Under the pieces are notes generated by a model that saw nothing but the letters and a program-made list of their open reading frames with translations, did no database searches and was not told where the DNA came from. A program made the translations under genes and the position numbers. Source: Oscillospiraceae bacterium (GTDB lineage Bacteria; Bacillota; Clostridia; Oscillospirales; Oscillospiraceae). From it: DNA of 56,480 nucleotides. The DNA lies in assembly GCA_910575505.1 (NCBI GenBank), contig CAJTFK010000026.1, forward strand, positions 1-56,480, in the 5' to 3' direction. Numbering within the stretch: position 1 is the stretch's first letter; each line of letters opens with the position of its first letter. Positions 41,040 through 50,455 of the stretch are shown piece after piece.

Positions 41040-43238
41040 TTAGGATATGGCCTCTGCCTGCAGTACGATTTTTATAGCCGGAAAGTCCCCCTTCGGAAAT
41101 CGAACAGAAAGTCCGGCATGACGCAGTTCTTCCCCGCTGAACCGGCGGCCCGTATTCTGATCCACATAGAGCCTCTTTTGATCCAGATAAGGGATTTTCA
41201 GAACCGTGACCAGGCTGGAAACGTCATACGCTGCGGCAAAGGCGTAAAGAATGGCCTTCTCCCGCTTCTGGTCCGTCAGCATCCAGGCGCAGAGATTTCC
41301 CTCAAAGGGTGAACGAAGCCGGTAAAATGCGCCGTTAAAAATCAGCTCACGGTCTTCTTTATACTGTGCCAGATGTTCCCGCACCTGTTCCCGTTCCTCC
41401 GAGGACAAATCGAGGATATTCAGCTCATAGCCCATATTAGCTGAGGAAGCCAGACCGGCGCGGGTCTTGAAGGGGATCGTCCTTCCGGTCTGATGGTTGG
41501 GAACGGCGGACACATGGGCGGCGACGGCGGAGGGCGGGAAGAGGTAAGACGCGCCGTATTGGACAGACTGCCGGTCCAGGGCGTCGGTGTTGTCGCTGCA
41601 CCAGGTCTGAGGCATATAGAAGCTCATACCGGGGTCAAACCGTCCGCCGCCGCTGGAGCAGTTTTCAAAAAGGACCTCCGGGAAGCGGGCTGTCAGCTCA
41701 TGCAGGATACGATAGAGGCCCAGCATATAGCGGTGGAAAAACTCTCCCGTCCGGTCCGGCGGCAGGGAGGCGGAACCGGGGTCTGTGATATGGCGGTTCA
41801 TATCCCACTTTACATAGGCCACCGGATAAGTCCGAAGAAAGCCGCTCAGCGTATCCAGCACATAGTCCTGTACTTCCCGGCGGGTCAGATCCAGGACAAG
41901 CTGGTTCCGCCCCAGCAAAGGTGCATCGTCAGGGAACCGGGCCGCCCAATCAGGGTGCGTCCCCATCAGATCGCTGTCCGGGGAGATCATCTCCGGCTCG
42001 AACCAGATGCCCAGTTGGATGCCGTTTTTCTGGGCGCAGTCCAGCAGGGACGTCAAGCCATGTGGAAACTTTTCCCGGTTCACCGTCCAGTCCCCCAGGG
42101 AGCTCCTGCTGTTGTTCCGATGCCCGAACCAGCCGTCGTCCAGTACCACCAGCTCAAAGCCCAGCGCTGCCGCCTCTTGGATGACGGGGAGCAGTTTTTC
42201 CTCAGAAACGTCAAAATAGCACATTTCCCAGCTGTTCAGAAGGATGGGCCGGGTGCGCTTTGCCCACTGCTGGGGGAACAGCCGCTCTGTGTACAGTCTA
42301 TGAAATTCCTGAGACATCCCATTAAAGCCCTGACCGCTGTAAACCAGCACCGCCTCCGGTGTCTGAAAACGCTCGCCCGGTTCCAGCTTCCAGGAAAAGC
42401 CCTCCGGGTGGATACCGGCGGTGAGCCGCAGATGGTCGTACTGGTCCCGCTCCACCCGAACGCAATGATTACCGCTGTAGATCAGCTGAAAGGCCCGGAC
42501 CTCGCCGCTGTGTTCCGTAGCCTCCGGCGCGCAGAGGGCGGCGAAGGGCGGGTACTGGGGGCCGCTGGCTCCGCGGATGCTGCCAATGGAAACGGCGCCA
42601 TGTTCGACAGACCGCCGGTCCAACTGGAATTCCTTCTGGTGGGTGCCGTGAAAAGTCACCAGCTCTTCGCCGTCATAGGACATATCCAGCAGAGCGCTGA
42701 AGGCCCGCTCCACCCAGATGGGGGCCGTTCCTTCATTGGTGATCTCGGCGGAGCGGACGATGGCGGCACTGTCCTCCAGGACAGAATAGCGGAGCGTCAG
42801 CACTGCGCCGGATGCCTCGTCCCGGAACCGGACGGACAGAGTTTTGGCCCCTTTTCCATCCAGAGGGCGGATGTGGGGCAGGTCCTTCGGCGCGTACAGG
42901 CCGTCCGTGATTTCGTGGCTCTGATAGCGGAAGCGTCCGGCGGGCCAGCCGTCCTGCCGCCGGAGGGCAAGGGAGCATTCCCGGTAATCCCCCTGATGGG
43001 GGCAGGAAAATTCCTGGGGCTCCATCTCCAGGGAAAAGGCGGGCTCCTCCGGATCGGCGGCGGCGGCAAAGGTCCGCTTCACGGGCTCCGGACAGTTTGC
43101 GCCATGGTAAGCGGTCAGCCGGGGACCCCAATAGCGGTGCAGCAGCCAGGCGTCTTTGTGAAGCTGGCAGATATAACTGACCTTGCTGCTGAACAGATGA
43201 AACTGGCCGTTGTGAAACTGTATGTCAAAGGAATTCAT
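41040..43238 (-). CDS. GH36 alpha-galactosidase
   Basis: 732 aa, standard for the AgaA/RafA group. It cleaves alpha-1,6-galactose from melibiose, raffinose and stachyose in the cytoplasm. The N-terminal beta-supersandwich is followed by a TIM barrel with LVVLDDGWFGHRN, nucleophile Asp near 480 in YVKWDMNR, LFENCSSGGGRFD, and acid/base Asp near 548 in TWCSDNTDALDR; a small C-terminal beta domain ends it. Start ATG 43238 follows GAGGCAGAAAG and overlaps the AraC gene end by 14 nt, so the two form an operon. With the sucrose PTS and GH32 genes nearby it would process raffinose-family sugars. Confidence 0.95.
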   Translation of the reverse strand: MNSFDIQFHNGQFHLFSSKVSYICQLHKDAWLLHRYWGPRLTAYHGANCPEPVKRTFAAAADPEEPAFSLEMEPQEFSCPHQGDYRECSLALRRQDGWPAGRFRYQSHEITDGLYAPKDLPHIRPLDGKGAKTLSVRFRDEASGAVLTLRYSVLEDSAAIVRSAEITNEGTAPIWVERAFSALLDMSYDGEELVTFHGTHQKEFQLDRRSVEHGAVSIGSIRGASGPQYPPFAALCAPEATEHSGEVRAFQLIYSGNHCVRVERDQYDHLRLTAGIHPEGFSWKLEPGERFQTPEAVLVYSGQGFNGMSQEFHRLYTERLFPQQWAKRTRPILLNSWEMCYFDVSEEKLLPVIQEAAALGFELVVLDDGWFGHRNNSRSSLGDWTVNREKFPHGLTSLLDCAQKNGIQLGIWFEPEMISPDSDLMGTHPDWAARFPDDAPLLGRNQLVLDLTRREVQDYVLDTLSGFLRTYPVAYVKWDMNRHITDPGSASLPPDRTGEFFHRYMLGLYRILHELTARFPEVLFENCSSGGGRFDPGMSFYMPQTWCSDNTDALDRQSVQYGASYLFPPSAVAAHVSAVPNHQTGRTIPFKTRAGLASSANMGYELNILDLSSEEREQVREHLAQYKEDRELIFNGAFYRLRSPFEGNLCAWMLTDQKREKAILYAFAAAYDVSSLVTVLKIPYLDQKRLYVDQNTGRRFSGEELRHAGLSVRFPKGDFPAIKIVLQAEAIS

Positions 43239-44070
43239 CTTTCTGCCTCCTCTGGGCCCGGTAGTCTGAGGGGGAGATCCCCATTTCCCGGCGGAAAAAT
43301 TTTGAGAATGCCAGTGGGTCCGTAAAGCCCACGGAATTTGCCACGATATAAATGGGATGGTCCGTGTGCAGCAGCAGCTCACGGGCCTTTTTGATTTTCA
43401 GCCTGGTAAGGTACTGCTTCGGGAACATATGGTACTGTTCCTGAAACACATTGGACAGGTAGTTGGCGTGAACCCCCACGGCGGCGGCGACATCCGAGAT
43501 TTGCAGATTGTCATGGTAATGCAGTTCCATATACTGCCGGGCCTGATAGGGGATGGACAGATCCGGACCCTTTGGATCAGCCGCGCCCAGCTCTTCCAGC
43601 AGTGTGCCGATCATAGTGTACATGATGCCGTTGGAGCGGAGGTGAGTGGAGACATGCCTGCCGGAAAGATTGAGAATCGAGGTGATCTGTTCTTCGTAGT
43701 ATGCGGCATCCTGACAGTTCTGCACATAGCACTGGGGACCGCAGTGCATCAGGGTATTCAGGAACTGGGCGGACTGGATGCCGAGAAACCCGATCCAGCA
43801 GTATTTCCAGGGGTTCGTCTCGCTGGCCCGGTAGAGGGACACTTCCCCGGCGGGCACGATGAAAAGCTGATTCTGCCGAATCGGACAGGTCCGGTTCTGG
43901 ATGGTCAAGGTTCCCTCCCCTCTTATAACGAAGTGAATGAAATGATAATCGCGGCGCTTGGGTCCATAGAATTGACCGGCTTTGCATTGCTCAATTCCGC
44001 AGTTATAGAAGACAAAATCGGAAATGCTCTTCTTGGTGTGGTCGGTCAGCTTGTCTGTATACTCTCTCAT
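43225..44070 (-). CDS. AraC-family regulator of the sugar locus
   Basis: 281 aa. The N-terminal cupin-like sugar-binding domain (FIHFVIRGEGTLTIQNRTCP; LFIVPAGEVSLYRAS) and the C-terminal double HTH (LQISDVAAAVGVHANYLSNVF; IYIVANSVGFTDPLAFSKFF, REMGISPSDYR) are both complete, like MsmR/RafR-type activators. It is divergent from the GH32-PTS operon and co-transcribed with alpha-galactosidase, so it probably activates both directions. A widely spaced inverted repeat (44088-44210) lies in the shared promoter region. Confidence 0.93.
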   Translation of the reverse strand: MREYTDKLTDHTKKSISDFVFYNCGIEQCKAGQFYGPKRRDYHFIHFVIRGEGTLTIQNRTCPIRQNQLFIVPAGEVSLYRASETNPWKYCWIGFLGIQSAQFLNTLMHCGPQCYVQNCQDAAYYEEQITSILNLSGRHVSTHLRSNGIMYTMIGTLLEELGAADPKGPDLSIPYQARQYMELHYHDNLQISDVAAAVGVHANYLSNVFQEQYHMFPKQYLTRLKIKKARELLLHTDHPIYIVANSVGFTDPLAFSKFFRREMGISPSDYRAQRRQKDEFL

Positions 44071-44087
44071 GAGCGCATCATATCACA

Positions 44088-44210
44088 AGGATTTCCGCAT
44101 TGCAAAACAATCTTAGAAATTGCCATTTTCTCCTTTGAAATTTCTATGTTGTGGACTCGGGCAAAGTGCTAAAATACAAGGATAAAGAGGAAGTTACTTT
44201 CGGAAATCCT
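44088..44210. promoter_or_regulatory. Separated inverted half-sites in the divergent promoter region
   Basis: AGGATTTCCG (44088-44097) and its exact reverse complement CGGAAATCCT (44201-44210) face each other across 103 nt, between the AraC and GH32 genes. This spacing suits DNA looping by an AraC dimer. Confidence 0.45.
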
Positions 44211-44287
44211 CACAAAACAGAGGCATTTTACGGCGCATTGGCTGCAATCGCTTCTTTTCTTCCTGTATGGTAAATGCGGAGGGTACA

Positions 44288-45631
44288 ATGGAAAATCCTT
44301 ATAAAATGTCATATCATATCGAGCCGCCCCAGGGCCTTCTGAACGACCCCAACGGCCTGGTTCAGTTCAACGGGACTTATTACTTTTTCCATCAGTGGAA
44401 CCGTTTTGGACTGGACCACTCCTATAAAGAATGGGGACTGTTCACCTCCCCGGACCTGGTTCACTGGCAGAGTCAGGGCAGCGCCATTCTCCCCGACCGG
44501 GAAGAGGACGAACACGGGGTCCACTCCGGCAGCGCGGTGGTCCAGGACGAAAGGCTATACCTTTTCTATACCGGCAGCAACAAGCGGGACGGCGTTCGAA
44601 CCAGCCGCCAGTGTATTGCGGTTTCGGAAAACGGACGGAGCTTTCTCAAGCTTCCCGGGTGTGTGGAAACGCCTCCCGGCTTCACCCAGCACCACCGGGA
44701 CCCGAAGGTCATCCGGGGTCGGGACTGCTGGTGGATGCTGGTAGGGGCCCAGAAGGAAGACCTGACCGGAGCGGTTGCCCTCTATTCCTCCCGGGACCTG
44801 ACCCACTGGACCTATGAGCGGGTTCTCTACGACCATGATTTGGATCAGGTCTGCGAGTGTCCGGACCTCTTTTCCCTGGAGGGAACGGAAATTCTGGTGT
44901 GTTGTCCTCAGACCCGTAAACCTGCCCCGGACGGCAGAGGCGAGATCGTGGACAGCTACGCCTCTTACATACCCGGCGCCTTTGACGAAGATCCCGGCAT
45001 CTTCCACCCCAACGGGCCCCGGCAGCGCTTTGACTGCGGCTTTGACTTTTATTCGCCCCAGACGTTTCTGGACCGGAACGGACGCCGCATCATGACGGGC
45101 TGGATGTCCCGGATGGACGATGAACAGGAAGCAGCCTGTCCTACCAGAGCGTATGGCTACATTCACTGCCTGACCTTGCCCCGGGTTCTCACCTGGGAAA
45201 AGGGACGGCTCATTCAGCGGCCTGTCCCGGAGGTTTCTTCCATGTGGCGGAGTGGACGGACCTTTGATCAGGCTGCGGGCAGCTTCCAGGCGGACAACGG
45301 GCATTTCGAGCTTTTCTTGAAGCGGACAGACCCTGCCGCGCCGCTGTCCCTCTCCCTACGGGACCATGCGGTAGACATTGCCTATTGGCCGGAAACCCGC
45401 GTCTTGCAGGTAAGCCGTCAGAATTGGGTGGGCGGCGGCATCCAGAGCCGGGAAATTCCGCTTCCGGAGCTGACCCAGCTTGATATTTTCAGCGACGCGT
45501 CCTCTGCGGAAATCTTTGCCAACGACGGAGCAGCCGTCTTCTCCATGCGCTATTTCACCGGCAGCGAGAACCTCCGCATCGACTACGCCGGTTTGGTTCA
45601 GGGAGAACGACTGGAATATTACACACTATAA
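44288..45631 (+). CDS. GH32 sucrose(-6-phosphate) hydrolase
   Basis: 447 aa from ATG 44288, preceded by GCGGAGGG; an ATG 21 nt earlier lacks a site. The GH32 triad is visible: LLNDPNG (nucleophile Asp near 20), HRDPKV (Asp near 138) and ECPD (acid/base Glu near 190), with the C-terminal beta-sandwich (SDASSAEIFANDGAAVFSMR). No signal peptide. It lies 17 nt before a sucrose-type PTS transporter, so the expected substrate is sucrose-6-phosphate giving glucose-6-phosphate and fructose. Confidence 0.94.
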   Translation: MENPYKMSYHIEPPQGLLNDPNGLVQFNGTYYFFHQWNRFGLDHSYKEWGLFTSPDLVHWQSQGSAILPDREEDEHGVHSGSAVVQDERLYLFYTGSNKRDGVRTSRQCIAVSENGRSFLKLPGCVETPPGFTQHHRDPKVIRGRDCWWMLVGAQKEDLTGAVALYSSRDLTHWTYERVLYDHDLDQVCECPDLFSLEGTEILVCCPQTRKPAPDGRGEIVDSYASYIPGAFDEDPGIFHPNGPRQRFDCGFDFYSPQTFLDRNGRRIMTGWMSRMDDEQEAACPTRAYGYIHCLTLPRVLTWEKGRLIQRPVPEVSSMWRSGRTFDQAAGSFQADNGHFELFLKRTDPAAPLSLSLRDHAVDIAYWPETRVLQVSRQNWVGGGIQSREIPLPELTQLDIFSDASSAEIFANDGAAVFSMRYFTGSENLRIDYAGLVQGERLEYYTL

Positions 45632-45648
45632 GGAAAGGGAGCAAACGT

Positions 45649-47541
45649 ATGGAAAACCGTCAAATCGCGGAACGGCTCATTGAGTTGGTGGGCGGCAGGG
45701 GGAACATTCAGTCCGTGGCCCACTGCACCACCCGGCTGCGCATCATCACGGTGGACAAGGAAAAGATCGACATGAAGGCTGTGGAAGATCTGGACAAAGT
45801 AAAGGGCAGCTTCTTCAACTCCGGGCAGTATCAGATTATCTTCGGCACCGGCCTTGTGAACAAGATCTACGACGAGGTGCAGTCCATCCTGGGGGCCAGC
45901 GGGGGAACGGCCTCCAACGCCCCGGTCAAAAAGGAGGGTAACAGCTTCCAGCGGGCGGTTCGGGTCTTCGGCGACGTGTTTGTGCCTATTATCCCGGTGC
46001 TGGTAGCCACGGGCCTCTTCATGGGTCTGCGGGGGCTTCTGACCCAGGAGGCGTTCCTCGCCCTTTTCGGCATGACGCCGGACAGCATTCCCGCCAACTT
46101 CATCCTCTTCACCCAGGTGCTGACGGACACGGCCTTTGCCTTCCTTCCCGCCCTGGTGTGCTGGTCCACCTTCCGCATTTTCGGCGGAAATCCGGTCATC
46201 GGTATCGTCATCGGCCTGATGCTGGTGAATCCCGCCCTGCCCAACGCCTACGAAGTAGGCCAGCAGACGGCCTCGCCGCTGTATTTCTTTGGCTTCATCC
46301 CCGTGGTGGGCTATCAGGGCTCCGTCCTCCCGGCCTTCATCACCGGTATTGTGGGAAGCCAAATCGAAAAATTCCTGAAGAAGAAAATCCCCGATTCCGT
46401 GGACCTTATCTTCACGCCGTTCCTCACCATGCTCTCCGGAATCCTCCTGGCCCTGTTCATCATCGGCCCTGTTTTCCATCAGGTGGAGCTGGTCGTTCTG
46501 GCCGTGGTGGAATGGCTGCTGAATCTCCCTGTAGGCCTGGGCGGCCTGGTCTATGGCTGCTTTGGACAACTGCTCGGCATCTTCGGCGTCCACCATATCC
46601 TGAACTTTCTGGAGATCAGTATGCTCTCCACAACAGGCTGGAATATGTTCAATCCCATCGGCACCTGCGGCAATATGGCTCAGGCAGGCGCGGTTCTGGC
46701 CGTGGCCATCAAGAGCCGGAACGCCAAGATGAAGCAGATTGCCTATCCCTCCGCGTTTTCCGCAACCCTGGGCATTACCGAACCTGCTGTTTTCGGCGTG
46801 ACCCTGCGGCTGGGCAAGCCCTTCATCATGTCCATGATCGGCGGCGGTGTGGGCGGCTTCCTGGCCTCCATCCTGGGCCTGAAAGCCACCGGCATGGCCC
46901 TCACCGGTATTCCTGGCACGCTGCTGTATCTCAACAACCAGCTTCCCCTTTACATCCTGACCAACGTGGTTGCAATGGCGGTGGCCTTCGCGCTGACCTA
47001 CACCATTGGTTACAAGGAAGAAGTGGAGACGGCTCCCGCCTCCGGCGGTTCCAAGCCCCCGGCCCCTTCCGTGCCGTCCGCGGTCAAGTGCGCCCCCGGT
47101 ACGGTTTACGCCCCGGTTTCCGGCACGGTCATCCCTTCCGAGCAGATCCCCGACGAGACCTTTGCCACCGGCGTTCTGGGCCGGGGCGTGGGCATCCAGC
47201 CCAGCGAGGGCGTTGTGGCGGCCCCCTTTGACGGCGAGATATCCACCGTGGCGGATACCAGACACGCGGTGGGCATCTCCTCCCCCGACGGCATGGAAGT
47301 CCTCATCCACGTCGGCGTGGATACGGTGGCCATGAACGGCGACGGGTTTGCCGCTCTGGTTCAGGAGGGGCAGAAAGTCAAAGCGGGGGAAACCCTCCTG
47401 ACCTTTGACCGGGCAAAGATCGCCGCCGCCCAGCATCCCGATGTGGTCGTGGTGCTGGTGACAAACTCCGACGACTACGAGAACCTGACCATCCATCCCG
47501 GCGAATGCAAGGCTCTGGATAAGGTAATTGAAGTCAAATAA
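45649..47541 (+). CDS. PTS EIIBCA, sucrose/beta-glucoside family
   Basis: 630 aa with the order B-C-A. EIIB holds the phosphorylated Cys near 26 (SVAHCTTRLRI). EIIC spans about 100-460 with ten membrane segments and GITEPAVFGVTLR. After a Pro/Ala linker, EIIA carries the active His near 554 (VLIHVGVDTV) within a normal glucose-type IIA domain (GRGVGIQPSEGVVAAPFDGE). It imports and phosphorylates a disaccharide. The two GH32 genes on either side point to sucrose. ATG follows AAGGAAAGGGAG. The fused IIA means no separate EIIA-Glc is needed. Confidence 0.93.
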   Translation: MENRQIAERLIELVGGRGNIQSVAHCTTRLRIITVDKEKIDMKAVEDLDKVKGSFFNSGQYQIIFGTGLVNKIYDEVQSILGASGGTASNAPVKKEGNSFQRAVRVFGDVFVPIIPVLVATGLFMGLRGLLTQEAFLALFGMTPDSIPANFILFTQVLTDTAFAFLPALVCWSTFRIFGGNPVIGIVIGLMLVNPALPNAYEVGQQTASPLYFFGFIPVVGYQGSVLPAFITGIVGSQIEKFLKKKIPDSVDLIFTPFLTMLSGILLALFIIGPVFHQVELVVLAVVEWLLNLPVGLGGLVYGCFGQLLGIFGVHHILNFLEISMLSTTGWNMFNPIGTCGNMAQAGAVLAVAIKSRNAKMKQIAYPSAFSATLGITEPAVFGVTLRLGKPFIMSMIGGGVGGFLASILGLKATGMALTGIPGTLLYLNNQLPLYILTNVVAMAVAFALTYTIGYKEEVETAPASGGSKPPAPSVPSAVKCAPGTVYAPVSGTVIPSEQIPDETFATGVLGRGVGIQPSEGVVAAPFDGEISTVADTRHAVGISSPDGMEVLIHVGVDTVAMNGDGFAALVQEGQKVKAGETLLTFDRAKIAAAQHPDVVVVLVTNSDDYENLTIHPGECKALDKVIEVK

Positions 47542-47547
47542 TTGCCG

Positions 47548-47586
47548 GACATCCCCGTGTCTTTCTTTGGCGCGGGGATGTCTTGT
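47548..47586 (+). terminator. Hairpin between PTS and second GH32 genes
   Basis: GACATCCCCG/CGGGGATGTC (10 bp), followed by TTGTAAATG. The weak T tract makes partial read-through likely, so it may lower expression of the last gene. Confidence 0.6.
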
Positions 47587-47605
47587 AAATGATCGGGAGG
47601 AACCG

Positions 47606-49039
47606 GTGAACGTATTACGAAACGATCTGCAGAGAATGGCCGCCGCTGCTGAAGCGGCCTTCCACCCCACGGACCCCTGGAGACCAAACATTCATCTGGC
47701 CCCGCCGGTGGGCTGGCTGAACGATCCCAACGGCCTGTGTTATTTTCGGGACGAATATCATGTTTTTTACCAATACTCCCCCTTCGATCCGGAAGGCGGC
47801 GTCAAATTCTGGGGACACTACAAATCCAAAGACCTGATCTCCTGGGAGCAATGCCCGGTCATGCTCTGTCCGGACGAGCCCTTTGACGTTCACGGCGCAT
47901 ACTCCGGTTCCGCCTTATGTAAGGATGGTGGCCTGTATCTATACTACACAGGAAATGTCAAGCATGATGGAGATTTCGATTATGTTCACATTGGCCGGGA
48001 GAGCAACACGGTTCTGGCGTATTCAGCGGACGGAGTAAATTTGGATTGGAAATGCCTCCTGCTGCAAAACAAAGACTATCCTCCGGAAGCAACGCTCCAT
48101 GTGCGCGATCCAAAGGTCTGGAAACAGGGCAGGAAGTATTATATGGTTCAAGGCACCCGCACACAGGAGGATATTGGCGCGGCGTTGATTTTCGAGTCAG
48201 AGGACGGTCTTCAGTGGAAGCACATCAATACGCTCCGGACTTCAAGTCCCTTTGGCTATATGTGGGAGTGCCCCGATTTGTTTGAGCTGGACGGGCAGTG
48301 GATCCTTATGGTATGTCCGCAAGGCGTGCAGCGGCCAGAACCCGGCTATGAGAACCGGTATACCTGCGGCTATTTTCCGCTTTACGGAGACTTTCGGGGG
48401 AAGTATACCCTTGGGGATTTTGTTCCTCTGGATTATGGATTTGACTTTTACGCGCCGCAGACCTTCCAGGTTGGAAACCGCCGCCTGCTGACTGCGTGGA
48501 TGGGCATGGCGGACGCGGAGTACACGAATCCTACGACGGCCTATGGCTGGCAGCATTGTCTGACGGTTCTCCGGGAGCTGCGTTTTGAATACGGCCAGCT
48601 TCGTATGCGCCCTGTGCGGGAGCTGGACGCGCTCCGGGATGAACCGCGCATCTATCCTTTTTCAAACCAGCTGTCAGTAGAGCTTCCTGAACTGGCGGAC
48701 ATTCAAATCAACTGCGAAGGAGAACTAACGCTGAGGCTCTCCGGTATCTCGCTGAAAGCCGAGGGTGACAAACTGACTCTCGCCATTCAGGAGGGCGGCT
48801 ATGGCAGGAACACCCGCAAAGCTTTGACAGGGAGATTACAAAACCTTCGGATTCTGATGGATACCAGCGCCCTTGAAATCTTTGCGAATGACGGCGAGGC
48901 GGTATTCAGCACCCGGTGGTATCCCGCGGAGGAGCACCGCAGCCTGACACTGTATGGAACAGGCCGGGCGGTTATTTATGACCTGCGGCCTATGGAAATC
49001 AGAAGGCGTTTAGATGCGGAAGACCTGTTCTTAATATAA
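47606..49039 (+). CDS. Second GH32 beta-fructosidase/sucrose-6-phosphate hydrolase
   Basis: 477 aa starting at GTG 47606 after GGGAGGAACC. GH32 signature residues: GWLNDPNG (Asp near 40), VRDPKV (Asp near 168), WECPD (acid/base Glu near 221) and a C-terminal beta-sandwich with MDTSALEIFANDGEAVFSTR, close to the ScrB/SacA class. No signal peptide, so it acts inside the cell. Sequence from about 47,920 onward is visibly less GC-rich than the first 300 nt and than the first GH32 gene, which hints at a different origin or recombination. It may handle a longer or differently phosphorylated fructoside (inference). Confidence 0.93.
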   Translation: MNVLRNDLQRMAAAAEAAFHPTDPWRPNIHLAPPVGWLNDPNGLCYFRDEYHVFYQYSPFDPEGGVKFWGHYKSKDLISWEQCPVMLCPDEPFDVHGAYSGSALCKDGGLYLYYTGNVKHDGDFDYVHIGRESNTVLAYSADGVNLDWKCLLLQNKDYPPEATLHVRDPKVWKQGRKYYMVQGTRTQEDIGAALIFESEDGLQWKHINTLRTSSPFGYMWECPDLFELDGQWILMVCPQGVQRPEPGYENRYTCGYFPLYGDFRGKYTLGDFVPLDYGFDFYAPQTFQVGNRRLLTAWMGMADAEYTNPTTAYGWQHCLTVLRELRFEYGQLRMRPVRELDALRDEPRIYPFSNQLSVELPELADIQINCEGELTLRLSGISLKAEGDKLTLAIQEGGYGRNTRKALTGRLQNLRILMDTSALEIFANDGEAVFSTRWYPAEEHRSLTLYGTGRAVIYDLRPMEIRRRLDAEDLFLI

Positions 49040-49203
49040 ATGGAAATCAGGCTCTCTGTCGATCCGGAAATTTTCCTTGGCAGTCTTTCCCATTGGTGTT
49101 ATGCTGCATATTGCAGTAATGTATTCGGAACTAACATTTTAACTGGTTTTATTCGAACGGGCTTTTCCGAAAAGGATTGGATTTCATTTATAGGCTTATC
49201 GCT

Positions 49204-49233
49204 GTACCCCGAGTGCCTACGCGCCCGGGGTAC
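49204..49233. repeat. 8-bp hairpin after the sugar operon
   Basis: GTACCCCG/CGGGGTAC with a 14-nt loop, 165 nt past the GH32 stop. No T-run; a weak terminator at best. The surrounding 49040-49289 shows no gene. Confidence 0.35.
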
Positions 49234-49289
49234 AAGTACATGACCGTCCAATCAGTTGCTTTTACAGGGAACCCTGCCATAACTTCGAT

Positions 49290-49454
49290 TTGAACAAGCG
49301 GGCCCGGGAAAGAAGCACGACACAGCGCCGGGCAGGGTTGCCTGTCAGGAACCGGATTGGAGAGAACGGCAAACTTACGGCAAAGGCTCACAAAAACAAG
49401 CTGAAGAAGAGACGGTACTCTGAAAAACACAAAACCCACATACAGCAGCTCTGA
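49290..49454 (+). CDS. Possible short, very basic protein
   Basis: TTG 49290 to TGA 49454 gives 54 residues with many Arg and Lys (LNKRARERSTTQRRAGLPVR, NKLKKRRYSEKHKTH). It ends 4 nt before the ParB-like gene. There is no clear ribosome site and no recognised family; it may equally be the tail of a lost gene. Confidence 0.25.
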   Translation: MNKRARERSTTQRRAGLPVRNRIGENGKLTAKAHKNKLKKRRYSEKHKTHIQQL

Positions 49455-49458
49455 ACGG

Positions 49459-49879
49459 ATGCCCGTCGTCCTGCCGGAGATAGAACACCTGTTCCCGCCT
49501 CTCAGCGGCGAGCAGTTTTCCGCTTTGGAGCGCGATATCCTGGAAAACGGATGCTGCGCGCCTATTATTGTCAACGAGGACATGGCTGTCATAGATGGGC
49601 GCAACCGTTTCCGCATCTGTGAAAAACACGGCCTGTCCTATAAAATGATGGTGTTCTCGTTCGTTGATTTGCCGGAAGCCAAGCAGTGGGCGCTGGATAC
49701 GCAAAAGGGCCGAGGCAACCTGGACAAGCAGGAATCAGGCACGGTTGCTCTGAAACTGAGACCGGAAATTGAGGCCAGAACGAGGGCAAACATGGCCGCA
49801 GGGGGCGGTGACCACAAAAGTGAAAGCGCAAAACCGGGTTTGGTGATTTCACCAAACCCGATTTTACCTGTGGATACTA
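49459..49879 (+). pseudogene. ParB/Srx-nuclease-like gene truncated by IS630
   Basis: About 140 aa remain of a ParB N-terminal domain protein: PPLSGEQFSALERDILENG, ENGCCAPIIVNEDMAVIDGR (the NRF-type box NRFRICEKHGL), DLPEAKQWALDTQKGRGNL. The frame then runs into the IS at 49880 just after PILPVDTR, where homologues continue into an HTH (expected VDTR-KE-A). The HTH half is not present on the far side. Such genes accompany plasmids and integrative elements. The start is uncertain because the ribosome site is weak. Confidence 0.75.
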
Positions 49880-49888
49880 GAGCAATTC

Positions 49889-50455
49889 TCAAAATAAACA
49901 ATAGCCAGCGCAACAGAACCAGCCAACGCAATCGGCAGCAGAAACACAGTTGAGAGCAAAGTGAATTGCATCATCAAGAGCATCGGGAGAACGGACGCGA
50001 AGCTTTCTCAAAATAGCCTTCACTTTAGACCAGAGCTTTTCAATCGGATTCAAATCCGGACTGTATGGAGGCAAATAAAGGACCTCTGCTCCAGCACCAT
50101 GCAGCAGTTCACCCACCGCTTGGATATGATGGGTCCTGAGATTGTCCATTACCACGATATCCCCTGGATGGAGAGTAGGGATCAGAACATCTTTCAGATA
50201 AGTCAGGAATTTATCTCCTGTTGTTCCACCTTGAAAAATCGTAAAGGCCACTTCTCCATCCAGTCGAACGGAAGACAAAATGGTAGTGGATTGCGGCGTG
50301 TTCAGCGGCGCATGATCTACCACGCGCCGGCCCCCTTTTCCCCGGCCATAACGTCTGGCCATATCGATATTCACACCACTTTCATCCAGGAAAACCAGAT
50401 GAGATGCCTGGACTGTCTTCGCAAACCCACTCCATTGTTCTCTCTTGGCCTGCAC
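49889..50455 (-). CDS. IS630 transposase, second frame (DDE domain)
   Basis: Catalytic half of about 188 aa: LVFLDESGVNIDM (first Asp), DIVVMDNLRTHH (second Asp) and LPPYSPDLNPIEKLWSKVKA (Glu), all intact. It has no start codon of its own with a ribosome site. It joins the first frame at GAG-CGT-CCC-C-GAT, where a +1 step gives the continuous protein ERP-DVQAKREQW expected for the family. Confidence 0.85.
   Translation of the reverse strand: MQAKREQWSGFAKTVQASHLVFLDESGVNIDMARRYGRGKGGRRVVDHAPLNTPQSTTILSSVRLDGEVAFTIFQGGTTGDKFLTYLKDVLIPTLHPGDIVVMDNLRTHHIQAVGELLHGAGAEVLYLPPYSPDLNPIEKLWSKVKAILRKLRVRSPDALDDAIHFALNCVSAADCVGWFCCAGYCLF

Noticed and set aside
43239..43382. A longer alpha-galactosidase N-terminus
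   Set aside because: It overlaps the AraC C-terminal domain and has no family similarity; ATG 43238 has a good ribosome site.
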